7,863 nt of DNA from an uncultured Acidobacteriota bacterium (GCA_937902605.1 CALFNC010000496.1:1-7863), one strand, 5' to 3'. Shown: positions 1-6,646, counted from the stretch's first letter. Numbers and translations: made by a program. The notes: generated by a model not told the origin, from the sequence alone.

Positions 1-1226
1 TACCGCTGGAGACCCACGGCCACGAACTCGGGCGCGATCTCCATGGCGAAGCACCGGCGCCCGGTCCGCTCGGCAGCGATGATCTGGGTCCCGGATCCGG
101 AGAACGGCTCGTAGCAGATGTCGCCCTCGACCGTGTGCTGCCGCATCGGGATGGAGAAGCACTCGACCGGCTTCGGCGTCGGGTGGTCGATGTCCTCGGA
201 CCGGGAGATGGACGGGAGCTCCCATACGCTCGACAGGGGCGAGGCGGAGACACTCCGGGGGGGCTTCTTTCCCCGAACCCAGCCGAAGAAGCAGGGCTCG
301 TGCTGCCAGAGGTACCAGGACCGGGTCAGCACGGGGCGCTCTTTGACCCAGAGGAGCTGCTGGTGGACAAAGGCACCGTGACGCTCCCAGGCCGCCTCGA
401 CCATCGCCTGCCTCCGGCTGGCGTGCCAGCAGTACCAGGCGGCGTCCTCGCGGATGGCGACGTCGACCGCTGCCTTGATGAAGCCGTCGTAGAGGCCTTC
501 CCCCTGCTCGGCCCGGTCGAAGTCGCGGTAGCTCTCGGACCAGTCCTTGTTGAGGCTCTCCCTGTTGCGAGAGGCCTTGGTCCCCGGATGATTCGTGCCG
601 TCGTAGTCGACGAGGTAAGGCGGGTCGGTGGCGAAGAGGACGGCCTTCTCGCGAGCCATGAGGCGCGCGACGTCTGCGGTGCTGGTGCTGTCGCCGCAGA
701 GGAGCCGGTGGTTCCCCAGCTGCCAGAGCTGACCCGGCTCGGTCTTCCATTGCTCCCGGAGTTCGGAGGCCCGGCCGATCTGGGGCTCGGCGTCGACATC
801 GGATTCCTCGCCGGAGAGGTCGATTCCGGCCCCTCTTGCGAGCCCAGCGAGCATCTTCTTCACGGCCTCGCTGTCGGTCTCTACCGCCTTCAGGATCGAG
901 GCGAGGCGCTCGTCGTCGGCTCCGGCCATCGCTGCCAACGGGTCGATGCTGACAAGGAGCTTGGCGGCCTCGGCTTCATCTACGTCCAGGACGAGGACCG
1001 GGACCTCCTGGTCGGGGGTCGTCTCGGCCCGGAGGTGGCCGTCGATAAGCATCAGGCCGGCGGGGGTCTCACGGGCCAGCAGTGCGTCGGCGTAACCGAT
1101 CTCGGCGAGGAGCCCCTGCAGGGCCACCCGCTGGGCCTTCGGGTGCGTACGCCAGTTCCTGGGGTCGGGGAGAAGGTCCTTGGCCGGGACACGGCGGAAG
1201 TCGGTGATCCGGTCGCGGATCTTCAT
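1..1226 (-). CDS. ParB-like nuclease domain fused to beta-class DNA methyltransferase (3' end missing)
   Basis: I translated 408 full codons leftward from ATG at 1226. Residues ~10-100 look like a ParB N-terminal domain, with LIDGHLRAE at 60-68 and SIDPLAAMA at 93-101, the form common in phage ParB-methyltransferases. Residues ~165-408 are an S-adenosylmethionine-dependent N6-adenine/N4-cytosine methyltransferase: DPPY at 201-204 (catalytic motif IV), HPTPKP at 348-353 and FSGSGT at 375-380 (motif I, SAM binding). Motif IV before motif I is the beta-class order. The reading frame is still open at base 1, so only a short C-terminal tail is probably lost. The start overlaps the stop of the primase-helicase gene in ATGA (1226-1223), with GAGG about 10 bases upstream, so translation is probably coupled. 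No restriction enzyme is visible, so it looks like an orphan methyltransferase, perhaps protecting or marking the element's DNA (inference). The target sequence cannot be told. Confidence 0.93.
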   Translation of the reverse strand, partial: MKIRDRITDFRRVPAKDLLPDPRNWRTHPKAQRVALQGLLAEIGYADALLARETPAGLMLIDGHLRAETTPDQEVPVLVLDVDEAEAAKLLVSIDPLAAMAGADDERLASILKAVETDSEAVKKMLAGLARGAGIDLSGEESDVDAEPQIGRASELREQWKTEPGQLWQLGNHRLLCGDSTSTADVARLMAREKAVLFATDPPYLVDYDGTNHPGTKASRNRESLNKDWSESYRDFDRAEQGEGLYDGFIKAAVDVAIREDAAWYCWHASRRQAMVEAAWERHGAFVHQQLLWVKERPVLTRSWYLWQHEPCFFGWVRGKKPPRSVSASPLSSVWELPSISRSEDIDHPTPKPVECFSIPMRQHTVEGDICYEPFSGSGTQIIAAERTGRRCFAMEIAPEFVAVGLQR

Positions 1227-3850
1227 GACACGAGTTCCTCGTTGGCTGGGGGGTGGCAGCGGCGGCAGACAACCTGGCCGGACCTGCTCGTCCACCAGTC
1301 GGAGCCACGGCAGCTGTAGCAAGGGGGGCGGGGGTCTGCTGGGTCTACGGGGTGGTCTCCTAGCCCCTCCATAGAAATATCGCTGCGATATCTCTCGCGT
1401 GCGTTAGAAATGTCCCCTGAAACCCTTGGAACCCCCTGCTTTCCGGTTTCGGTCACGAGCCATGTGGCGACCTTGTTCCGGTCGTCCCCCCGTTCAAAGC
1501 GAAGTCCTCCCTCGATCCGCTTGACGTGACGGCTCAGGAAGTTTCCGAGGTAGCGCGGGTTGATGCGGCCGGAGCGGTCGGCGGCGACGGCCTGGATCGA
1601 CTCGCGCAGACGGTCGTGCTGATAGTCGATAAGAGCGGTCTCCTCCGACGACTCCATCGGGGCCGGCTCCTCCGTAGTTCGGATCGCCTCGGCGACCGAG
1701 ACCGAGCGGCCCGGAAGGGCGTCCTGCCAGGTAACGAGGAGCTGCCCGAGGCGCTGGCGGGTCGGATCCTGTTCCTCGATCCGCGTTCTTCCGACGCACG
1801 GGTCGGTGGCGCCGAGCCAGACGAGGGCCGAACGGACCCAGTCACTCCACTCCTCGAACCGACCGAACTGCGGGATCTCCTGGGGCGGCCGACCCGCCGC
1901 CACATAGGCCCTGAGGATCGTCAGCCCGGCCACCACCAGCGCGGCCCGGTGCTCGGGGACGTACTTGTAGAGGTCGACGTCGAAGTGACGCTCCTCGGGA
2001 CGCTCGACACCGGGATCGAGATCGCAGGGAATGACCCGGGTCGTCAGGTCCCCGTCGAAAATCAGGTTGTTGCCGGTGCACAGAAGCGTCACGGCTGTCG
2101 AGACCGTCACCGTCCTGCTCATCCCGAGGATTCGGTCCTTATATATCTCCTGCGTCAGGATCGAGCAGAGGGTTGATCCGCCGAGAGGCCGCTCGATGTT
2201 GTCGATGCACACGACTGGATCCCCCTCCAGAAGGACCGAGAGCCACCTCTTCTTTTCCTCGTTGGCGTCCTCACCGGGCGACATGACGGCGCAGGGACGG
2301 CCGGTCGCGATCATGCCGACGACATCGGCCAGCAGGCTCTTGCCGCTCCCCATTTTCGGCGCCCCGAAGGCATGGAGAGGCGCGCTTTTGAGCGACTTCC
2401 GGATGAGTGCCGTCAGGATCGAGGAGACGGCGACCGCGAAGTCGGAGCCGGGCCGTTCCTTGTTCTGGTCCACGAACGGGAACCCCGACAGGAGGCGCTC
2501 GAAGATCCTCAGAGCTTCTCGGGCCTCCTCGCGTGATGGATTCAGCTTCAGCTCTGGGAACGAGACGTTGCCCGGGTCATAGAAAAGGCCGGTCGCGTCG
2601 TCGTAACCCGGTGTCGCGAGTACCGAGCCATCAGGTCTGAGAGTCGGGGCTTCGATCGTCCCAGTCAGCGACTTGAGCGCCCACGTCCCGCGAGCTGCCA
2701 GGGTCTTCGCTATCCGCTCGGGGCAGTCGACCTCAACCCAACCCCCGACTTTCTCGTTGAACTTCATCCAACGAGCGGCGACCGTGAGGAGTTCGACCAG
2801 GTGAGGGAGCTCGACGGGTCTGATGATGAGAGAGCCCTGTGCCCGCCTAAGGCCGCGCCTGGCGGTCTCGGACTCCAGCCTCGTGAGACGGACAAGGAGG
2901 CCACCACGCTGAAAGAGGTCGTCTCCAAGGGCGGAGACCAGGGCCGTTTCGGCGGCATCGACGATCGCGGGAAGCTTTCCGCCCCCTAGCTCAATCACCG
3001 GCCGATCAGGCTCTCCGTCCGTTCCAAGAGACGAGCCGGTCAGGCCGAGCCACTCGACGACCTTCGTGATGATCTTCGGGTCCATGAACTCGGCCAGTTT
3101 TCGTCCGCCCGTTGTCGGCCTGCCCTCCGAAAGCGCTGCGGTCGTGTCTCGGACGTTGCTGCGGATGTGCGCCACATCCTCTGGATGGCAAGCGTCTGGG
3201 CCGACCGCCGTCGCGACGGCCAGAAGGGTCGAATCCACGCTCTCCTCTGTCATTCCTCGCCGCAGCAGAAACCCAACGAGCGCCAGCGTGAACTCGTGCC
3301 GATTCTTCTGTGGGTAGTAACGGACCAGGAGGCTGGCAGCCGCCACGCTGCCGACGTAACCTCGGAGGTCCTTGACGAGCACGTAGGCAGGCCTGCCTCG
3401 CCGCTCCCACTGAAGATGTTCGCCGCTCGGATGAGTCGATGGCGGGATGACCGTCTGCCCCCCCGTCGACCGGAGCTCGACCAACATTTCCTTCGTGACG
3501 GGGTCCTTGAACTGTGCGGTCGCTCCGGCCTCCTCACCGGTATAGAACCGATGAGACCGCGGCTTCCCGAGGCGGCCATGGACGAGGTCCGTCTTCGGTA
3601 GTAAGTCGTCGGCGAGCCGAAGCGCCTCCAGGCAGTCGAGGTCGACGTCGAGAAGGTTCTTCGAGGGCTCGCCAAGAAGGAGGCCCACGTTACCGTCGGC
3701 GGCGAACTTGCGGTCGACCTCGCCCTCCGAAACATGGAGCTTCTGCCAGCCGGGTATTCCTGGATTCTTCTCGCCTCGGGGTATGGGGATCGGGCAGTAG
3801 CCTTCGCCCAGGGCCCAGCGAGCCGCTTCGCAGGCCCCGGCCGGCGTCAC
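1223..3850 (-). CDS. Bifunctional primase-polymerase / AAA+ helicase-like replication protein with C-terminal zinc ribbon
   Basis: This 875-aa protein probably initiates replication of the element by making primers and unwinding DNA. Residues ~1-165 resemble the Prim-Pol (archaeo-eukaryotic primase) fold: LLDVDLD at 66-72 gives the metal-binding D68/D70, RSHRFY at 98-103 the motif II histidine H100, and VELRSTGG at 124-131 followed by PPSTHPSG at 136-143 motif III with E125. Residues ~440-650 form an ATPase: GAPKMGSGKS at 496-505 (Walker A, K504), VVCIDNIE at 546-553 (Walker B, D550), CTGNNL at 591-596 (sensor-like) and TTR at 603-605 (possible arginine finger). Residues ~745-800 resemble a winged-helix segment. 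The end holds CYSC (844-847) and CRRC (862-865), a zinc ribbon. The start is GTG at 3850, with GAGGTG five bases upstream, overlapping the previous stop in GTGA. Domain calls come from motifs read by eye; exact helicase family (SF3-like or other AAA+) is unsure. Confidence 0.93.
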   Translation of the reverse strand: MTPAGACEAARWALGEGYCPIPIPRGEKNPGIPGWQKLHVSEGEVDRKFAADGNVGLLLGEPSKNLLDVDLDCLEALRLADDLLPKTDLVHGRLGKPRSHRFYTGEEAGATAQFKDPVTKEMLVELRSTGGQTVIPPSTHPSGEHLQWERRGRPAYVLVKDLRGYVGSVAAASLLVRYYPQKNRHEFTLALVGFLLRRGMTEESVDSTLLAVATAVGPDACHPEDVAHIRSNVRDTTAALSEGRPTTGGRKLAEFMDPKIITKVVEWLGLTGSSLGTDGEPDRPVIELGGGKLPAIVDAAETALVSALGDDLFQRGGLLVRLTRLESETARRGLRRAQGSLIIRPVELPHLVELLTVAARWMKFNEKVGGWVEVDCPERIAKTLAARGTWALKSLTGTIEAPTLRPDGSVLATPGYDDATGLFYDPGNVSFPELKLNPSREEAREALRIFERLLSGFPFVDQNKERPGSDFAVAVSSILTALIRKSLKSAPLHAFGAPKMGSGKSLLADVVGMIATGRPCAVMSPGEDANEEKKRWLSVLLEGDPVVCIDNIERPLGGSTLCSILTQEIYKDRILGMSRTVTVSTAVTLLCTGNNLIFDGDLTTRVIPCDLDPGVERPEERHFDVDLYKYVPEHRAALVVAGLTILRAYVAAGRPPQEIPQFGRFEEWSDWVRSALVWLGATDPCVGRTRIEEQDPTRQRLGQLLVTWQDALPGRSVSVAEAIRTTEEPAPMESSEETALIDYQHDRLRESIQAVAADRSGRINPRYLGNFLSRHVKRIEGGLRFERGDDRNKVATWLVTETGKQGVPRVSGDISNARERYRSDISMEGLGDHPVDPADPRPPCYSCRGSDWWTSRSGQVVCRRCHPPANEELVS

Positions 3851-4089
3851 GGTCTCACCTCGCCCAGCCAGGCTGAAGGACCGCCTCGGCCTAATCGGCC
3901 CGCGTTGGGGCTTCGGTGGCGCTCGGGCCCGCGGCGGTAAACGGCGAAGAGGGGAGTCCCGTCCCGAGCTGCCCCGGCTTCTTCAATGTGGAAGTCGGCG
4001 CCGGGCTCCAGCACCCGCTCGATCTCCCAGCTTCGGAGGAGGCCCGGCAGCCTCTCGAACGACTCCGGGCTGGATATTTTTTCGCTCAT
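3847..4089 (-). CDS. Small hypothetical protein (80 aa) between sigma-like and primase genes
   Basis: I do not recognise this protein. It is soluble-looking, with an acidic N-terminal half (SPESFERLPGLLRSWEIERV) and a basic, glycine-rich end (residues ~50-72). No cysteine cluster, membrane segment or signal peptide is seen. Its reality rests on context: ATG at 4089 overlaps the stop of the sigma-like gene in ATGA (4089-4086), AAGGGGG lies seven bases upstream of the ATG, and its own TGA overlaps the GTG start of the primase gene (3850-3847). Such double 4-base overlaps are typical of translationally coupled genes. A role in replication control or as a partner of the sigma-like protein is only a guess from position. 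Confidence 0.75.
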   Translation of the reverse strand: MSEKISSPESFERLPGLLRSWEIERVLEPGADFHIEEAGAARDGTPLFAVYRRGPERHRSPNAGRLGRGGPSAWLGEVRP

Positions 4090-4859
4090 CGGCGATCCCC
4101 CTTCATCTGGAAAACGCCGCTTTTCGAGACGAAGTGGGACAGCCGCTCCAGGGCGCGTTGATATTTCTTTCGAGCGCCCGCATGGGTCATCCCGAGGCGG
4201 GCCGCAGCCTCCTTCTGGGTCTCCCCGTAGACCAGGACGGCTTCCAGAAGCTCAGCGTCTTTGCCGGCGACGGTCCGGAGCCACCGCCCCAGAGACGGGG
4301 TGTCGCTGGGGTGAGGAGAGTGGCTCGCCCAGACGTCAGGGACGGGGTTGTCCGTGTCGAGACGGTCGTCGGCAGGGAGGTCGTCGAGCCTCTTCTCCTC
4401 GGCCCAGGTCCGGCGGAGGCGTTCTCGGAGGTCACGCTCAGTGTTTCGGATGAGCGTGGCGGCGGTGCGGTGGATCCGGGACAGGTCAGCCCGGTGGACG
4501 GCGGCCGTGAAGAGCTCGCTAAGCTCGGATACGAGGTCCTCCGGTGCCCCCCGGAAGAACCGGAGGTTTCGCCTGTAGATGGCGTCGAGACCGGGCCAGA
4601 GGCCGAGCCAGAGGAGCGAGGTCGCGAGATCGGAGAGCCGAGATGACCCCTGGATGACGCGGATGAGGGAGCCGTAGATCAGGTCCTTCTCGTCGAGGTC
4701 CCCGGCTCGGTCCCTCAGATAGGACACGAGGGCGGAGGGACCCTCGAAGTGGTCGACGCGCCCCTCGTCCGCCTTGAGGTCGCGGAACTCCTGCTCTGCA
4801 GAAAGAGTGACGGTCGAATGGACGAGGGCGGCATGAACGCCCTCCCACCGCCTGCGCAT
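4086..4859 (-). CDS. Sigma-70-like / helix-turn-helix regulatory protein
   Basis: This 257-aa protein looks like a divergent sigma factor or sigma-like phage regulator. Residues ~83-150 form a helical, arginine-rich stretch (FTAAVHRADLSRIHRTAATL and onward) that could correspond to region 2. Residues ~200-240 fit a region 4 helix-turn-helix: an acidic helix (DAELLEAVLVYGETQKEAAA) followed by RLGMTHAGARKKYQRALERL, the second helix contacting DNA. The linker at ~155-190 is rich in aspartate and proline. The ATG at 4859 sits one base after a hairpin (4861-4885) whose loop holds part of the likely ribosome-binding site AAAGG; no better downstream start was seen before a GTG about 44 codons in. 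It heads the overlapping block leading to the primase and methyltransferase genes, so it may control that block or late genes outside the window (inference). Region 2 is weak, so it could instead be a plain HTH regulator. Confidence 0.75.
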   Translation of the reverse strand: MRRRWEGVHAALVHSTVTLSAEQEFRDLKADEGRVDHFEGPSALVSYLRDRAGDLDEKDLIYGSLIRVIQGSSRLSDLATSLLWLGLWPGLDAIYRRNLRFFRGAPEDLVSELSELFTAAVHRADLSRIHRTAATLIRNTERDLRERLRRTWAEEKRLDDLPADDRLDTDNPVPDVWASHSPHPSDTPSLGRWLRTVAGKDAELLEAVLVYGETQKEAAARLGMTHAGARKKYQRALERLSHFVSKSGVFQMKGDRR

Positions 4860-4860
4860 G

Positions 4861-4885
4861 GACGCCCGCCTTTCGGCCGGGCGTC
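4861..4885 (-). promoter_or_regulatory. Stem-loop with GAAA tetraloop at the ribosome-binding site of the sigma-like gene
   Basis: On the - strand, an 11-base arm (4885-4875) and a 10-base arm (4870-4861) pair with a single bulged base around the loop GAAA (4874-4871), a GNRA-type tetraloop. The ATG of the sigma-like gene starts two bases beyond, at 4859. The best Shine-Dalgarno candidate, AAAGG, is split between loop and stem, nine bases from the ATG. Folding could therefore limit translation. No T-run follows on either strand, so a rho-independent terminator is unlikely. Confidence 0.5.
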
Positions 4886-4931
4886 AGGCGCTCAAAATGG
4901 CCGTTCTAAGGCGTCAATGCGCTCCGTTCTA
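4881..4931. repeat. Short imperfect direct repeats downstream of the zinc-ribbon gene
   Basis: GCGTCA followed by a CGCTC element occurs at 4881-4893 and again at 4911-4924, and CCGTTCTA occurs at 4901-4908 and 4924-4931. The two units differ in spacing (30 and 23 bases apart), so this is an imperfect tandem repeat. It covers the gap between the zinc-ribbon stop and the sigma-like start. On the - strand a TTGACG hexamer lies here, but no convincing -10 box follows at the right distance. It could be an operator or a decayed repeat; support is weak. Confidence 0.3.
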
Positions 4932-5156
4932 CGAGGTGCGCTCTATTCCGCGTGACGCATCCGCCCTCACCGCTGGGCGGAAGACGTTCAAGGTTCGGCA
5001 GCGGTAACAGATAAACGACGCGTGAAAATCGCCGTCGACGACCACCTCAAGTCCGCCGCGTTTGATCGTGAGTCCTTGCTCGTCGACGACGGCGAGGACC
5101 GATCGACACGACCTGCAGCGGACAGCTGTCGTCGGCCGCGCCGCCGGCGTGTTCAC
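4929..5156 (-). CDS. Com-like zinc-ribbon small protein
   Basis: This 75-aa protein carries CRSC at residues 14-17 and CYRCRTLNVF at 50-59. The two CxxC pairs, with the second followed by a basic residue and an asparagine, resemble the phage Mu Com family of zinc-binding regulators that act on mRNA. The spacing between the pairs (32 residues) is longer than in Com, so the match is to the pattern, not to the family with certainty. I chose GTG at 5156 because GAGAG lies seven bases upstream and the protein then begins shortly before the zinc motif; a GTG at 5237 in the same frame would add 27 unremarkable residues. The stop (4929) is 69 bases before the sigma-like start. Mu Com activates translation of the mom DNA-modification gene, so a Com-like protein in an element that also encodes a DNA methyltransferase is suggestive but unproven. 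Confidence 0.7.
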   Translation of the reverse strand: MNTPAARPTTAVRCRSCRSVLAVVDEQGLTIKRGGLEVVVDGDFHASFICYRCRTLNVFRPAVRADASRGIERTS

Positions 5157-5359
5157 GGAACCACTCTCAGAATGGGCGGCTGGCAAGACTCGTCGCTCAT
5201 GTCTCCAGCCGCGCTCATTCGGGGGGCCGCGATCCACGCGGCGACGGCTGAAATCACATCGCTCGCGCCTGCGGCGCGCTCAGCGTGGCTGGCCTCGTGA
5301 CGCTTTCTGCGGAGCGATCCAATCCCCCTGTGGATGTTGATTGTCGGCGGGCCGTACAT
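5153..5359 (-). CDS. Possible small ORF (68 aa), unsupported function
   Basis: An ATG at 5359 opens 68 codons that end in TGA overlapping the GTG start of the zinc-ribbon gene (GTGA, 5156-5153), the same junction type used by the genes downstream. About three quarters of its third codon positions are G or C by my count, in keeping with a GC-rich gene. Against it, no good ribosome-binding site stands before the ATG, the protein matches nothing I know, and GC-rich DNA often keeps such frames open. A central stretch (SDVISAVAAWIAA) could be a helix. If it is not a gene, the 244 bases at 5157-5400 are untranslated, with only a weak hairpin at 5264-5278. Confidence 0.3.
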   Translation of the reverse strand: MYGPPTINIHRGIGSLRRKRHEASHAERAAGASDVISAVAAWIAAPRMSAAGDMSDESCQPPILRVVP

Positions 5360-5400
5360 CGTCCATTAGATACGGCGGCGCTCCGGATTGCTCCAGACTG

Positions 5401-5456
5401 GGGGAACCATCGAGGTGGTTTTCCCCGGTGGAAGAACCAAGAAGTTGGTTTTCCCC
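5401..5456. repeat. Two tandem dyad repeats just after the 358-aa gene
   Basis: TGGTTTTCCCC occurs at 5416-5426 and at 5446-5456, exactly 30 bases apart. Each is the right half of an inverted repeat: GGGGAACCA at 5401-5409 pairs with the first, and GGAAGAACCAA at 5430-5440 with the second, leaving loops of about 6 and 4 bases. The halves are imperfect but centre on ACCA/TGGT. The second copy abuts the TAG stop of the 358-aa gene (5458-5456). Read on the - strand they would form two hairpins in succession, which could end or stabilise the transcript; there is no clear T-run. As DNA, two evenly spaced dyads suit a protein-binding site. Confidence 0.6.
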
Positions 5457-6532
5457 TACTTCGGTCGCTTCTTCCGGATCTCTCGGAGAAGGGTCGAGGG
5501 GTCGATCTGCGGCTGCTTCCCTGCCTCCCGATCGATCCAGCGGCGTTTCTCGCCCTTCGACAGACCATAGTAGGTCACCGCGAGCGCGGAGTAGTCCCTC
5601 GTCGTTCCACTCTTCTTGCGCCCTCCGCTTCCTGCAAAGTGTTGCCTGCTTTCGAATTCGGCGAGAGCTTTCACAAAACTCGGTCGCTTCGTACCTCGCG
5701 CGAACCGGTCGTAAACGATCGGGTTCAAGAGAACAGCAACCCCCCACTTCTTCAGCAGCACAGCGATGTCGGCCTTTTCCTCCGATCTTGGATCGATCTG
5801 AGGCCAGAGCTGAATGAAGAAGACCTTGGGATCGTGGAACGCAAACAGTAGGGGCAGAAGCAACCACTCGATGTCTACGATGAGAACGGAGAAACTCGGG
5901 AACGGCCGTCGCCCCTCGCTGTGAGCTCTTGCGACCTCATCCTTGAATTTCCCAGCGACGCGCTCAAGGCCCTCGCGGAGGCTCGAGATATCGGGAGGTA
6001 GCGAATCGCCGGTCTTGGCGAGAAGGTCTCGCGCCAGGGCCCGCCTGAGCTGCGCCGAGGCAACTGCTGATTGCTTGTCGATCAACATGCCCAGGGCAGT
6101 TCTGTGGCTGGCGCGGATCGCTCCGGCTTCCGCCGCGTCCAGGATCCGGCGAAATGGCGTTCCAACGGGAACCGCATTCTTCGCGTCCTCGAAGTTCTTA
6201 CCGGCAGAGACGGCTCTTCGCCACTCTTCCGCGCCCGGAAGCTGATTCATGGGCGTCACTTGATCCGCCTCCGACAGACCGTCGGGTACGAAGTTGATCG
6301 GCTCGGTGGTCTCCTTCCCCAATAGGTCGAGAAGCGCGGCTAGGGCAGCTTCCTCTTTGCCTTCGACGGCCTTGTTCGGTTGAGGGTTCTCCGCCTCCCA
6401 CCGCCGAACAGCGTCCTGAAAAGTCGGTGACGTCCGCCAAAGGTGGGCTAAGAAATCGACGGCCTTGACTCCCTCGTGTGTCTCCGGGAATCGGGCCCAT
6501 TCCTTTTCGAAGAAGCTGATACGGCCGACCAC
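5456..6532 (-). CDS. Hypothetical protein of unknown family (358 aa)
   Basis: I do not recognise this protein. The GTG start at 6532 is well supported: AGGAGG lies six bases upstream. The chain is mostly polar and helical-looking; residues ~155-205 are rich in charged residues and alanine. A hydrophobic stretch at 214-231 (FSVLIVDIEWLLLPLLFAF), followed by VFFIQLW at 237-243, is either a buried core or a membrane-associated segment; no signal peptide is seen. The C-terminal part (313-358) has a YSALAVTYYGLSKGEKRRWI stretch and a lysine/arginine-rich end that could touch nucleic acid. No catalytic motif or Walker box is visible. It leads the leftward genes, is the first after the divergent control region, and is separated from the next genes by dyad repeats and about 300 bases, so it may be an independent cargo gene. 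Its codon third positions seem less GC-biased than those of the primase gene (by eye). Confidence 0.8.
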   Translation of the reverse strand: MVGRISFFEKEWARFPETHEGVKAVDFLAHLWRTSPTFQDAVRRWEAENPQPNKAVEGKEEAALAALLDLLGKETTEPINFVPDGLSEADQVTPMNQLPGAEEWRRAVSAGKNFEDAKNAVPVGTPFRRILDAAEAGAIRASHRTALGMLIDKQSAVASAQLRRALARDLLAKTGDSLPPDISSLREGLERVAGKFKDEVARAHSEGRRPFPSFSVLIVDIEWLLLPLLFAFHDPKVFFIQLWPQIDPRSEEKADIAVLLKKWGVAVLLNPIVYDRFARGTKRPSFVKALAEFESRQHFAGSGGRKKSGTTRDYSALAVTYYGLSKGEKRRWIDREAGKQPQIDPSTLLREIRKKRPK

Positions 6533-6586
6533 TTCGACCCTCCTTTCGGCGCCTCGCCCCCCGAAATGCGTCCGGGACGGTGCCCC

Positions 6587-6602
6587 ACGAAGCCTACTTC
6601 GT
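6587..6602. promoter_or_regulatory. Perfect inverted repeat in the divergent control region
   Basis: ACGAAG (6587-6592) and CTTCGT (6597-6602) are perfect reverse complements around the four bases CCTA. The site is about 55 bases upstream of the leftward GTG at 6532 and 58 bases upstream of the rightward GTG at 6660, near the middle of the 127-base divergent gap, where a regulator could control both directions. No convincing -35/-10 pair could be read in the gap on either strand. Confidence 0.4.
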
Positions 6603-6626
6603 TACTACCTGTCCCATTTCCCTCCC

Positions 6627-6646
6627 GAAAGGTGCGTTTACCTTTC
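6627..6646. promoter_or_regulatory. Inverted repeat just upstream of the rightward module
   Basis: GAAAGGT (6627-6633) and ACCTTTC (6640-6646) are perfect 7-base arms around GCGTTT. Beyond one mismatch, two or three more bases can pair on each side. The repeat ends just before the AGGGG ribosome-binding site (6647-6651) of the 59-aa gene, so it could be an operator or an mRNA hairpin that affects initiation. No regulator is identified. Confidence 0.45.

Noticed and set aside
1..60. Adapter sequence at the left end as well
   Set aside because: The methyltransferase frame continues cleanly to base 1 with family-like residues; no adapter match was seen.
135..1319. Long + strand open frame of 394 codons
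   Set aside because: It is antisense to the methyltransferase, whose DPPY, HPTPKP and FSGSGT motifs are clear on the - strand; the + protein has a repetitive valine/glycine/leucine/arginine composition typical of GC-rich antisense frames.
1526..2176. + strand open frame of 216 codons
   Set aside because: It is antisense to the helicase part of the primase gene and shows no domain; the - strand carries the Walker motifs.
4861..4885. Rho-independent terminator for the zinc-ribbon gene
   Set aside because: No T-run follows the stem on either strand, and the next start codon is two bases beyond it.
4886..4928. Promoter with TTGACG as -35 box on the - strand
   Set aside because: No -10-like hexamer lies 16-18 bases downstream, so a promoter cannot be supported.
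5264..5278. Hairpin CGCGCC-TGC-GGCGCG
   Set aside because: It has a six-base stem with a three-base loop in very GC-rich DNA; such matches arise often by chance and nothing nearby supports a role.
5280..5867. - strand open frame of 195 codons
   Set aside because: Most of it overlaps the 358-aa gene in another frame; its composition is rich in arginine and serine with no recognisable motif.
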